Of a stretch of DNA of 64,000 nt, positions 7,896-17,300 are shown one piece after another. The stretch's first letter is position 1; each line of letters starts with the position of its first letter. The stretch comes from Variovorax boronicumulans (lineage in GTDB: Bacteria; Pseudomonadota; Gammaproteobacteria; Burkholderiales; Burkholderiaceae_C). The DNA is taken from assembly GCF_019352895.1 (NCBI RefSeq), contig NZ_JAAAFX010000007.1, positions 142,199 through 206,198 of the forward strand, read 5' to 3'. Position numbers and translations under genes: made by a program. The notes under the pieces are model-generated. The model did no database searches. It saw only the letters and a list, made by a program, of their open reading frames with translations, and was not told where the DNA came from.

Positions 7896-8126
7896 ATGGC
7901 GCTACGGACCCGGTGTCTTGCACGTGCCTTGGCTCGTGTGCAAAGTGCCGCCATGAAGCAGATACAAACGATTGCCCGAATTGCTGAGTGGGCAGAGGCT
8001 GGCGGCGCGATGCCGATGGATAAGGAGTTGGCTGCGCTGGCGGCGGTTATGGACCACCTCGACACGTACAACGACACCTACGAAGCAGACACGGTCGTGC
8101 TCCTAAACGTGCGCGCGGCTATTTAG
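7896..8126 (+). CDS. Small hypothetical protein
   Basis: 76 codons from ATG 7896, or 57 from the internal ATG 7953 (MKQIQTIARIAEWAEAGG). I do not recognise the family. The C-terminal half is acidic and helical-looking (ALAAVMDHLDTYNDTYEA). It lies between two decayed genes in a stretch that looks like degraded accessory DNA, and no convincing ribosome site is visible. It may be a relic of a phage or plasmid gene, or spurious. Confidence 0.3.
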   Translation: MALRTRCLARALARVQSAAMKQIQTIARIAEWAEAGGAMPMDKELAALAAVMDHLDTYNDTYEADTVVLLNVRAAI

Positions 8127-8182
8127 CAACTCAGCCAGATGCAAATGTGAAAAGCTCCACGGGCGGGCGCACTGCGACCGGC

Positions 8183-8583
8183 TCAGCTCCCGCGCTTGGC
8201 CTTACACCATTCCCACTGTGGCACCGGCTCGGCCGCAGTGTCCAGTACCAACCACACCCGCGCGCACGCCTGACGCTCGAGTTGCTGCAACTGCGGATCG
8301 GTTTGATACCGGGTGTACGCCCAGGCTATGCCCGTTCGCGCCAGCGCGGCGCTTGCTCCTTGCCGCGGCACCCCACGCGCGCGGCCATGCAGCCTTAGCG
8401 GTCGGTAGTCGTCGGCCGCAGCACCGTTTGCTCGCCCGCGCGCATGGACGCCAGTGCATGCCGGCTGCGCTCACCGAACGGCCGGGCCTTCTCCAGGGCA
8501 TCGATCTCGGCCAGGCGCACCTTGACCTGTTGGTTGTCGCCTGGCGCACCGTAGCACGCGGTGTGCGTGTCGCCGTTGGCTCA
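8183..8583 (-). pseudogene. Thermonuclease (SNase-like) remnant, frameshifted
   Basis: Two minus-strand frames together reproduce a staphylococcal-nuclease-like protein. The upstream piece (8580-8395) reads NGDTHTAC..., QQVKVRLAEIDALEKARPFG, then ERSRHALASM and RPTTTDR before TAA. The downstream piece (8371-8183) reads ALARTGIAWAYTRYQTDPQL, then EPVPQWEWCKAKR, the usual C-terminus. A frameshift separates them near 8390 and no start codon is evident, so it cannot make an intact secreted nuclease. Such small nucleases are often carried on plasmids and integrative elements. Confidence 0.65.
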
Positions 8584-8853
8584 TCGGCGGCCGGGAGCGC
8601 TTCAGTTGGAGATGATCCCCGCAGTTGCATTCAACCAGCTTTGGGTTGTCTAAAATCCCAGGGCGGCTTGACCAGTTTGACGCTTTCTTGTCTAAACTCG
8701 TTTGTAAACGTCCACGCTTGTCTTTGGCATGCTGCCCCGTGCGAGGGCTTCCTGCATTCAAACTGTCACAAACCGCCACTAGCATCGGCTCGCCGCACGG
8801 TATCGCCTGGCCCTCCGGGCCATCGATCTTCCTTTCCGCTGACAGGATCCCGC
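8584..8853. other. Intergenic region upstream of the surface-signalling operon
   Basis: No gene is visible. It contains the candidate sigma-70 promoter at 8668-8696 and two copies of a short TTGTCTAAA string (8646-8654 and 8688-8696). The rest shows nothing I can interpret. Confidence 0.5.
8668..8696 (+). promoter_or_regulatory. Candidate sigma-70 promoter for the STN/sigma/FecR operon
   Basis: TTGACC (8668-8673), 17 bp, then TCTAAA (8691-8696). The spacing is ideal and the hexamers are fair matches. It lies 158 bp upstream of ATG 8854. Confidence 0.4.
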
Positions 8854-9564
8854 ATGTTTCGATTCGCTCGGTTGCGCCCGGCGCGGGTCTTGACCCTGCT
8901 CATTCCCCTGCTGTCCGCGGCCTTGTGCATGACCGACGCGACAGCCAGGTCGGTCATGCCGACGACGTCGCAACGCATGGCCTTCGACATCCCCGCCCAG
9001 CCCCTGGGCGACGCACTTCAGGCCTATGCGCAGGCTACCGGCCTGTCGGTGTTCTTCGACGGCCAGCTCACCGCGAGCCGCCATTCGATGGCGGTGCAGG
9101 GTGAGTTCACGCCGCAAGATGCACTGCAGCGCCTGCTCGAAGGCTCGGGCCTCGTGGCGCGCTTCACCGCGGACACCACGCTGACGCTGGCCGAGGATCT
9201 CTCCGCTTCGGGCTCCCCCCCGGCCGTGGCATCCGAGCCGCCCGTGCCTGCGGCCCTGCCGCCGGCCGAAGGCAACGCGCGCGCCGTGCAGCGCGCGCTC
9301 GAGCGCGCGCTGTGCCGCTGGCCGCAGGTGCAGCCGGGCGGCTACCGGGCGGTGATCCAGCTGTGGATCGGCCCGGCGGGCCATGTGCAGCGCACGCGGA
9401 TGCTGGCGTCCACCGGCCTGCCGCCGCGTGATGCGGCCTTGCGCGCGGCCATGGAAACGTTGGTGCTGGCGCCGCCCGCGAGCGAGGCCGAGCAGCCGCT
9501 CACCATCCTGCTGCGCCCGCGCAGCGCGGACAGCACGGACGTTTGCGGCGAGCCCGCGTCCTGA
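8854..9564 (+). CDS. STN-domain protein with TonB-like C-terminal domain (periplasmic signalling component)
   Basis: 236 residues with an N-terminal signal peptide (LTLLIPLLSAALCMTDATAR, about residues 11-30). The secretin/TonB short N-terminal (STN) domain follows (FDIPAQPLGDALQAYAQATG, GEFTPQDALQRLLEGSGLV, about residues 42-105). After a Pro/Ala-rich linker comes a TonB-C-like domain (GGYRAVIQLWIGPAGHVQRT, about 145-235). STN domains sense ligand-bound outer-membrane receptors and pass the signal to FecR-type anti-sigma factors. Here no TonB receptor gene is attached, so this soluble or membrane-tethered protein may replace the receptor's signalling domain. ATG 8854 has an AGGA ribosome site. 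It is followed 7 bp later by the sigma gene. Confidence 0.85.
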   Translation: MFRFARLRPARVLTLLIPLLSAALCMTDATARSVMPTTSQRMAFDIPAQPLGDALQAYAQATGLSVFFDGQLTASRHSMAVQGEFTPQDALQRLLEGSGLVARFTADTTLTLAEDLSASGSPPAVASEPPVPAALPPAEGNARAVQRALERALCRWPQVQPGGYRAVIQLWIGPAGHVQRTRMLASTGLPPRDAALRAAMETLVLAPPASEAEQPLTILLRPRSADSTDVCGEPAS

Positions 9565-9571
9565 AGCCGCG

Positions 9572-10120
9572 ATGGACCAGGACACGCCCGGTTTCCTGCG
9601 CGGCTTGCTCGTGAGCCGCTATCAGGAGTTTCGCGGCCGGCTCAAACGCAAGTTCGGTTCCGACGAGATGGCCGACGACGTGCTGCACGAGACCTGGCTG
9701 CGCGTGCGCCGCATGGCCGATCCCGGGCCGCTGCAGAGCCCGGTGGCCTACCTGCTGCGCATCGCGGCCAATGTGGCGGAAGATCGCCGGGTCGCGAGCG
9801 GGCGGCTGCTCGACTTCGTCGAAGTCGAGGAACTGCTGCACTTCGCCGACGAGAGCCACGACCCGGCCCGCATCAGCGAATCGCGCAGCGAGGTGCACGC
9901 ATTGGAGCGGGCGCTGGCGGAGCTGCCACGCCGCCGCCGCGAGATCTTCATCGCCTCGCGCGTGGACGAGACGCCGCACAAGGACATCGCGCTGCGCCAC
10001 GGCGTGTCGGTGCGCATCGTCGAGCGCGAGGTCAAGGCGGCGCTGGTGCATTGCGCCGGCCGGCTGGAGCGCGACGTGATCCAGCGTTTCGGTCCCGGCG
10101 CCGGAAGACAGTCTGAGTAG
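9572..10120 (+). CDS. ECF sigma factor, FecI-like
   Basis: 182 residues from ATG 9572, 7 bp after the STN gene. Region 2 includes FGSDEMADDVLHETWLRVRR and PVAYLLRIAANVAEDRR. Region 4 includes LAELPRRRREIFIASRVDET followed by HKDIALRHGVSVRIVEREVK, a helix-turn-helix. It should direct RNA polymerase to a few promoters, most simply that of the haemagglutinin gene downstream. The FecR gene follows by 32 bp, the usual order for a cell-surface signalling system. Confidence 0.92.
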   Translation: MDQDTPGFLRGLLVSRYQEFRGRLKRKFGSDEMADDVLHETWLRVRRMADPGPLQSPVAYLLRIAANVAEDRRVASGRLLDFVEVEELLHFADESHDPARISESRSEVHALERALAELPRRRREIFIASRVDETPHKDIALRHGVSVRIVEREVKAALVHCAGRLERDVIQRFGPGAGRQSE

Positions 10121-10152
10121 CAGAGCAAGAAAGCAAAGCGAAGCGCACGAGC

Positions 10153-11148
10153 ATGATGGCCGCCAACACCCCGCCCGACAAACGCGCCCTGGAAGACCAG
10201 GCGCGGGATTGGCTCGTGCGCCTGAGCTCCGGCCGCGCCACCAGCGTGGACGCCCAGGACTTCAAGCGCTGGTGCGGCCAGAGCCCGCTGCACGCGCAGG
10301 TGATGGCCGAAACCACGCGGCTCTGGGACGCGACCCGGCCGGCCGCGCAGGCGCTGGCGCAGCGCATGCGTGCCGACGAGCCCGCGCGCCGCACGGCCCC
10401 CGCCGCTTGGCCGCGGGCCGGGCGGCGGCGCTTCCTCGGTGCCGCGCTGGCAGCGGGTGCGACGGCCTTCGTGCTCGTGCGCCCGCCGGCGCGGCTGTGG
10501 CCCGCCCTGTCCGACATGACGGCCGACTACCGCACGGGCACCGGCGAGCAGCGCCAAGTGGTGCTGGCGGATGCGGTGGTGGTCGAGATGAACACGCAGA
10601 CCAGCCTGAACCTGCGGCGCGGCGCCGATGGCGAGCCGGTCGCGCTCGAACTGCTCGACGGCGAGGTGCAGGTGCGCTTGCCCGCCACCCGCAGCACGCC
10701 GCTGAACGTCAGCGCGAGCGGCGGCCAGTTGATGGCGGAGGCAGGCAGCCGCTTCAATGTGCGCGCCACCGGCGCCGAGGTGTGCGTGACCTGCATGGCC
10801 GGCGCGGTCACGCTGCGGCATGGCGGCCGCACGCTGGTCGCGCGCGAAGCGCAGCAGCTGAACTACGGCCGCCACGGCGCCGAGCTGGCGCGTGCGCGTG
10901 ACATCGCGGCCGTCGACGCCTGGCGCGAGCGCGTGCTGGTGTTCAACGACATGCCGCTGGCCGAGATGGTCGACGAGATCAACCGCTACCGCCCCGGCCG
11001 CCTGATCGTGACCAATGCCGAGCTGGGGCGCCGCAGGGTGCAGGCCCGGCTGCGGCTGGAGCAGCTCGCGCGCGTCGAGACATTGATCGGTGCCAGCTAC
11101 GGCGCCAGAGTGACGATGCTGCCGGCCGGCATCGTGCTGCTCGGGTAG
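10153..11148 (+). CDS. FecR-family anti-sigma/sigma regulator
   Basis: 331 residues. The N-terminal cytosolic DUF4880-like domain binds the sigma factor (ARDWLVRLSSGRATSVDAQD, QSPLHAQVMAETTRLWD). One transmembrane segment follows a twin-arginine-like RRR (FLGAALAAGATAFVLVR, about residues 96-113). The periplasmic FecR domain (YRTGTGEQRQVVLADAVVVE, AGSRFNVRATGAEVCVTCMA) and a C-terminal DUF4974/STN-like segment (VFNDMPLAEMVDEINRYRPG) complete it. It should hold the ECF factor inactive until the periplasmic side is triggered, here possibly by the adjacent STN protein. It is the last gene before the haemagglutinin, about 200 bp away. Confidence 0.92.
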   Translation: MMAANTPPDKRALEDQARDWLVRLSSGRATSVDAQDFKRWCGQSPLHAQVMAETTRLWDATRPAAQALAQRMRADEPARRTAPAAWPRAGRRRFLGAALAAGATAFVLVRPPARLWPALSDMTADYRTGTGEQRQVVLADAVVVEMNTQTSLNLRRGADGEPVALELLDGEVQVRLPATRSTPLNVSASGGQLMAEAGSRFNVRATGAEVCVTCMAGAVTLRHGGRTLVAREAQQLNYGRHGAELARARDIAAVDAWRERVLVFNDMPLAEMVDEINRYRPGRLIVTNAELGRRRVQARLRLEQLARVETLIGASYGARVTMLPAGIVLLG

Positions 11149-11195
11149 GCCGCCTCCCGGGCATTCGCGCGTCTGCATGCGTCGCGTGACATGGC

Positions 11196-11226
11196 TGTGA
11201 AAAAAACCGCCGCTCCCGTCGTTCCG
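11196..11226 (+). promoter_or_regulatory. Candidate ECF-type promoter of the haemagglutinin gene
   Basis: A TGTGAAAAAAA block (11196-11206) is followed about 15 bp later by CGTCGTTCCG. An A-rich -35 and a CGTC-containing -10 at this spacing are common for ECF sigma factors. It is 129 bp upstream of ATG 11355, in the only intergenic gap between fecR and the adhesin. The assignment to the adjacent sigma factor is an inference. Confidence 0.35.
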
Positions 11227-11354
11227 AAAATTTTCCCCGTCTTTTGCAAATGCCGTGTCGGTCGCCTCCGGCGAGCGCTGTCTCTTAGGCAGAGCACGGC
11301 ACCGGGGTGTCGTGCGGGGCAATAACGCGAACGGTTTTTCCACCGAGGTACGAC

Positions 11355-14300
11355 ATGAGAAAAAAGACCTTCCGCCGCGCGCCGGTCGCGCATGCGGTCG
11401 TCATCGCATGGGCCGCTGCCGGCCTGGCCGGCCAGGCACAGGCACAGCGCGCCTTCAGCGCCGCATGGATGGCGCAGAAGAACATCACGCAGAGCACGGC
11501 CGCGGCCACCGGCTATCTGCCGAACGGCATGCCTGTGTCGAGGCTCACGAATCCGCAGCAACAACGGCAGCAGGCCGATGCGCAGTTGCAGCAGTCGGTG
11601 CAGAACCTGAACCTGGCGGCGCAGGCCATCGCGGCGCAGCAGGCGGCCCAGGCGGCCGCGCGCGCCGCCGCGCAGCGCGATCCCTCGGTGCCCGACGGCC
11701 TGGCCGAGGGCGGCCTGAAGGTCGACACCCACAGCCTCACGGCGGGTTGGCTCAACGCCGGCGCACCGGTGCAGTCGCAGCAGGCCGATGGCCGCACCCA
11801 CGTGGCGATCCAGCAGACCGGCGACCGGGCCATCCTCAACTGGGAGAGCTTCAACGTCGGCCGGAACACCACCGTGGAGTTCGGGCAGCAGGCCGACTGG
11901 GCCGTGCTCAACCGCGTGAACGACCCGCAGGCGCGGCCCTCGCAGATCCAGGGCCAGATCAAGGCCGAGGGCACGGTGCTCGTGGCCAACCGCAACGGCG
12001 TGGTGTTCAGCGGCAGCAGCCAGGTCGATACGCGCAACCTCGTGGCGGTGGCCGCGAAGATCGGCGACGCGCAGTTCAAGGCACGCGGCATCTACAGCGC
12101 CCAGGAAAGCGGCCAGTACACGCCCGCCTTTACCGAGGCCGGCGGCAAGGTCGAAGTGCAGGCCGGCGCGCAGATCGCCACGCGCCGACCGGCCAGCGTG
12201 ACCCAGGGCGGCGGCTACGTGCTGCTGCTGGGCCAGGAGGTGCGCAACGCCGGCACCGTCACCACGCCGCGCGGGCAGGTGCAGATGGCGGCCGGCGACT
12301 TCTTCATCGTGCGCCCCGGCCAGAGCAGCACCCTCAACCGGTACGCCACCACGCGTGGCAACGAGGTCGCGCCGCAACTCGAGGCCGACAGCAACGCAGG
12401 CACGGTCGTCAATACCGGGCTGCTGCAGGCCCCGGAGGGTGACGTCACGCTGGCGGGCCGCAGGGTCGTGCAGGACGGCGTGGCGCTGGCCACCACCACG
12501 GTCGACACGCGCGGCACCATCCATTTGCTGAACGCCGCGAGCGACAAGCTCGGCAGCGTGACCGTCTCCGGCCGGGCCTTGAACGCCGTGCTGCTGGACA
12601 CGCAGGACGGCCGCACGGCGCTGGACAGCCAGCGCGACGCGCTGATCGCCGACTCGGCCGTGCAGGATCTGGCGCGGCGCAACGCGGCGGCGGACATCTT
12701 CGACAACCTCGCGCGGCTGGACGACCGGCGCGACCGCTCGCGCATCGAGATCGTCTCGGGCGGCGACGTGGTGTTCGAGGGCGGCTCCAGCACGCTGGCC
12801 ACCGGCGGCCAGATCGCGGTGAGCGCTTCGACGGGCCGCAGCACGGTGAGCCACGGCGCGCGGCTCGATGTGTCGGGCACCGTGGGGGTGCAGGTGGGCA
12901 TGGCGTCGAACAACGTGGAGGTCAACATCCAGGGCAACGAGCAGCGCGACGCGCCGCTGAACCGCGACACCACGGCGCTCAACAGCAGCAACGTGTGGAT
13001 CGACCGGCGCAAGCTGGTGCATGTGGCCGCGGGCGTGGGCGGCTACGACAAGGAGCGCTGGTACACGGCCGGCGGTCTGCTGGAAGTGGGCGGCTACCTG
13101 GGCCTGCAGGGACGCACCGTGGACCAGTGGTCCGCGCAGGGCGGCAGCCTTGTCTTCGCGGGCAACGAGCTGGTCACGCAACAGGGCTCGAGCATCAACC
13201 TCACGGGCGGTACGCTCGATGTGCAGACGGGCACGATCCGCCAGAGCTGGCTCAAGGGGGCGGACGGCCGGTTGTACGAAGTGTCGAGCGCGCCGGCGGA
13301 CGTGGTGTACACGGACCTGTACCGGGGCTTCGAGGACACGCACAAGCGCTGGGGCGACAAGACCACCGGCTACTTCTACAGCCCCCTGATCGGGCCGCAG
13401 CGGCGGCTGGAGAGCGGGTACACGGTGGGGCGTGACGCGGGGCAGCTCATTGTCTCGACCCATGCCGCGGTGCTGGAAGGCGACGTCACGTCGACCGTCT
13501 ACCAGGGCCCGCGTCAGACGACCAGGCGGGACGGCGGGGTGGAGGGCTACGCGCAGTCGCACGACGCGGCGCCGCTGGCCGCGCAGCTGGTGCTGGGCAG
13601 CTACACCACGGCCTTCAACACCGAGGCGAAGAACGGCCCCATCGGCGTGTTCCAGAACTTCCTGCCGACCTTCGCGCAGGTCGTGTTCGGCACCGACTCG
13701 CCGGAACGGGGCGACGGCATCGCGCTGGGCGGCCCGCTGCCGCCAGCGCGCAAGGAGGTGCTGTACGTCGACAGCGATAGGCTCAACGGCTGGGGCCTCG
13801 GCGGCCTGACGGCCGGTGGCGCGAAGAGCGTCACGGTCGATGCACCGCTTGCGGTGGCGCCCGGTGGCGGTATCGCGCTCTACGCGCCGCAGATGGACGT
13901 CAACGCCAGCCTCACGGCGCATGGCGGCGAGATCGCCGTGGGCAACGTGCTGCCTTCGGTCGCGGGCTCGGGCACCCCGCTCAGCATCGCGCTGTCGCCC
14001 ACCGCCGGCACCAGGGCGCGGACCGTCGTGGCGGCGGGCGCGACGCTCGACGCCAGCGGCCTGTGGACCAACCTGCTCGCCGACGCGAACGACACCGCGC
14101 GCCTGCCCTACATCGACGGCGGCAGCGTGTCGGTGCGCGGCACCGGCGATGTGATGCTGGCCGGGGGGGCCGTGATCGATGTGTCCTCGGGTGCGGCGCT
14201 GCTGCGCAACGGCGCGCTGCGCGGCGGCCATGGCGGCGACGTGACGCTGGCCGCCGGCCATGTGGTCGATGCCAATGCGGCGCCCGATCCGCTCGCACTG

Positions 14301-17300
14301 CTCACGCTGGCCGGCGAACTGCGCGCCTACGGCGTGAAGGGCGGCGGCACGCTCGACGTGCGTTCGGGCACCGCCGTCGGCATCGGCGGTCAGGCGCTCG
14401 ACACCGAAGGCCTGCTCGCGGCCGGGCAGGCCGCGCCGGTCAACCTGCGGTTGCTGCAGGACTACCAGCTGGTCGCGGGCGACATCGCGCCGATCGACCT
14501 CTCGGTGACGCTGACCCGCCGGCCGGCCGGCTACACGGTGACGGGCCAGCAGATCGAGATCCGGATCCCGGGCAATGCGCCGCTGGTGCTGAAGGCGGAC
14601 TGGGTGGTGCCGTTCAACCTCTTCGATTCGAACGGGGTCCTCCATCGCATCGGCAGCACCGTGCTCGCGGGCACCATGGTGACCCAGGGCTTCTACCTGC
14701 CGGTCGGCGTCACCATTCCCGCCGACGTGTTCCCGGACGGGATACCGATCGCGCCGACGCTGGTGCGCTACAACGCCGGCAGCGTGCTCGACATGCCGTT
14801 CACGCTGGCGGCCGGCAGCTCGCTCGCCGCCGGCGCGGTGCTGGCGCGGTCCGTCGCGGTGGCGCCCACGGGCACGCTGTCGCCCGCGCTGTTCCAGACC
14901 GGCTTCTCGCACTACGTGGTGACGGCAGCCGACGGCCTCGCGATCGCGCCGGGCACGCGCATCGAAGTCGCCATGCCGGTGCTGCGCACCGACGTCGACG
15001 GCCTGCAGGCGCTGCCCGGCGGCAGCCGGCTCGCCGCCGCGCTGCCGGTGTGGACGCCGCCGCTCTACCAGGAGGATGCGCAGCACGCCAGGCTCGCGCA
15101 GCGCGGCGGCGCGAGCATCGAGTTCGACGCGGGTTCGAGGCTCGGTGGCCCGGGCCTGCTCGCGCCGCTGACGGTGAGCACCGATGCGCACATCGCGGTC
15201 GATCCGGGCCAGGCCATCACGCTGTGGAGCAACGGCGGCCAGTTGACGGTGGACGGCCGGCTCGACGCCTGGGGCGGTTCCATCTCGATCGCCTCGCAGC
15301 CGACCTCGCAGTTCCGCTACCAGGCCTCGACCACGCGCTCGGTCTGGATCGGCGACGACGCGGTGCTCGACGCGGCCGCGCGCGCCTACGTGGCGCGCGA
15401 TGCGCAGGGCCGTGCCTATGGCATCGCGCCCGGTGGCGGCTCGATCGAACTCGGCCTGTCCGACTCCTTCCTCGTGATCCGAACGGGCGCCGTGCTCGAC
15501 GCCTCGGGCGCCTACGCCGAGGTCGATGGCTCGGCCGGCAGCGCCGCCGGCGTGCCCGCGCGGCCGCTCGCGCTGGCCGGTGCCGGCGGCAGCATCGGGC
15601 TGCATTCGTACGTCGGCATGGTCATCGACGGCTCGCTGGTCGCGCGCGCGGGCGGCGCCGGCGCGGCCGGTGGCTCGCTGACCCTGGAGATGGCCAACCG
15701 GCGCTACCTCGCGGGCGCGGAGAACATCCCCGATGCCGTGCAGACCATGCATGACGTCACGCTGACCCAGCACTACCGCCCCGGCGGCCTGGCCGTCGGC
15801 CTCGCGCCGGGCCAGGCCGACGCGGCCCTGAAGTACGGCGCGGCGGTGCTCTCGGCGGACCGGGTGGGCGCGGGCGGCTTCGATGCGCTGACGCTGTCGG
15901 CGCACGACCTGCTGCTGTTCGACGGCGACATCGACCTCCAGCTCGGCCGCAGCCTCAATCTGCGCAACGGCTTCCTGGCGGTGGCCGACGCCACGCCCGA
16001 TGCGAAGGTGCGGCTGGCCGCGCCCTACATCCGGCTCGACGGCGGCAGCTGGGACGGCGCCTCGGGCTATTTCAGCCCCGGCATCATCATCGGCGGCCGG
16101 GCCGTGGGCCGTCCGGCGCATGGCAACAGCGCGCTGACGCTCGACGCGGGCCTGATCGACATCTACGGCCGCATGCAGTCGGGTGTCGTCGCCGGCTACG
16201 GCGACGGCTCCGTGACGCCGAACGGGCCGAGCGCCAGCCGCATCGTCGAGGCCGACGGCTTCGCGGCCGTCACGCTGCGCAGCGAGAGCGACATCCGGCT
16301 CGGCAATGCCGCCTTCGTCGTCACCGGCGACCTGCTGATCGAGGCGGCGCAGCTCTATCCGCTGAGCGGGCAGCGCGGCGTGGTGATCGCGGGCCAGGCC
16401 AGCCTGCCGAATGCCTCCAATGCCTGGGACCAGTCGCGCAGCCTGGTGATCCGCTCGAACGGCCACGCCGCGCCGGTGCCCGATTCGGTGTTCGGCCAGC
16501 TGGTGCTGATGGGCCCGACGCTGGACCAGGGCGGCGTGGTGCGCGCGCCGCTGGGCACGATCGGCCTCAACGACATCGGCGGCCAGCTCTACGGCCCGGC
16601 CTGGATGAACAGCGTCATCGCCAATCCCGAGGTGCTGCCCTGGATGAAGCTGGTGCTGCGCGACGGCAGCCTGAGTTCGGTGAGCGCCGCGGGCCTGACC
16701 ATGCCCTACGGCGGCACGCAGGACGGCCTGACGTACCGCGGCACCGACGGCACGCTGTTCAGCCTTGGCGGCAATTTCACGCAGCGGCTCAATTCGAATT
16801 CGCCGAGCGATTCCTACGTGCTGGCGCAGGGCATCTCGATCGGCGGCGGCTCGGTGGTGGCCGAGCCGGGCTCGGTGCTCGATCTCTCGGGCGGCGGCGA
16901 CCTGCGCGGCGCGGGCTTCATCACCGGCCGCGGCGGCTCGGTGGACGTGCTGACGACGGCGCTGGCGAATGCCAACCCCGCGGCCTATGCGGCCGCCGCG
17001 CAGGGCAGCGCGGTCTATGCGATCGTGCCCGGCTACGCCTCGGCCTATGCGCCGGTGGTGCGCGACAAGGGCGCCGGCGATCCGGCGGTGGGCCGCCAGC
17101 TCACCGTCGGCGCGGGGGTGCCGGGCCTGCCCGCCGGCACCTACACGCTGCTGCCGGCCAGCTATGCGCTGATGCCGGGCGCCTTCCGCGTGGAGGTGGG
17201 TGCGCGCATGGGGGCCCTGTCGGGCAGCGCGGCCGCCGCCGGCGCGCTGGCGGATGGCAGCGGCTCGTGGGCCACCACCGGCACGCTGGGCATCGCCGAC

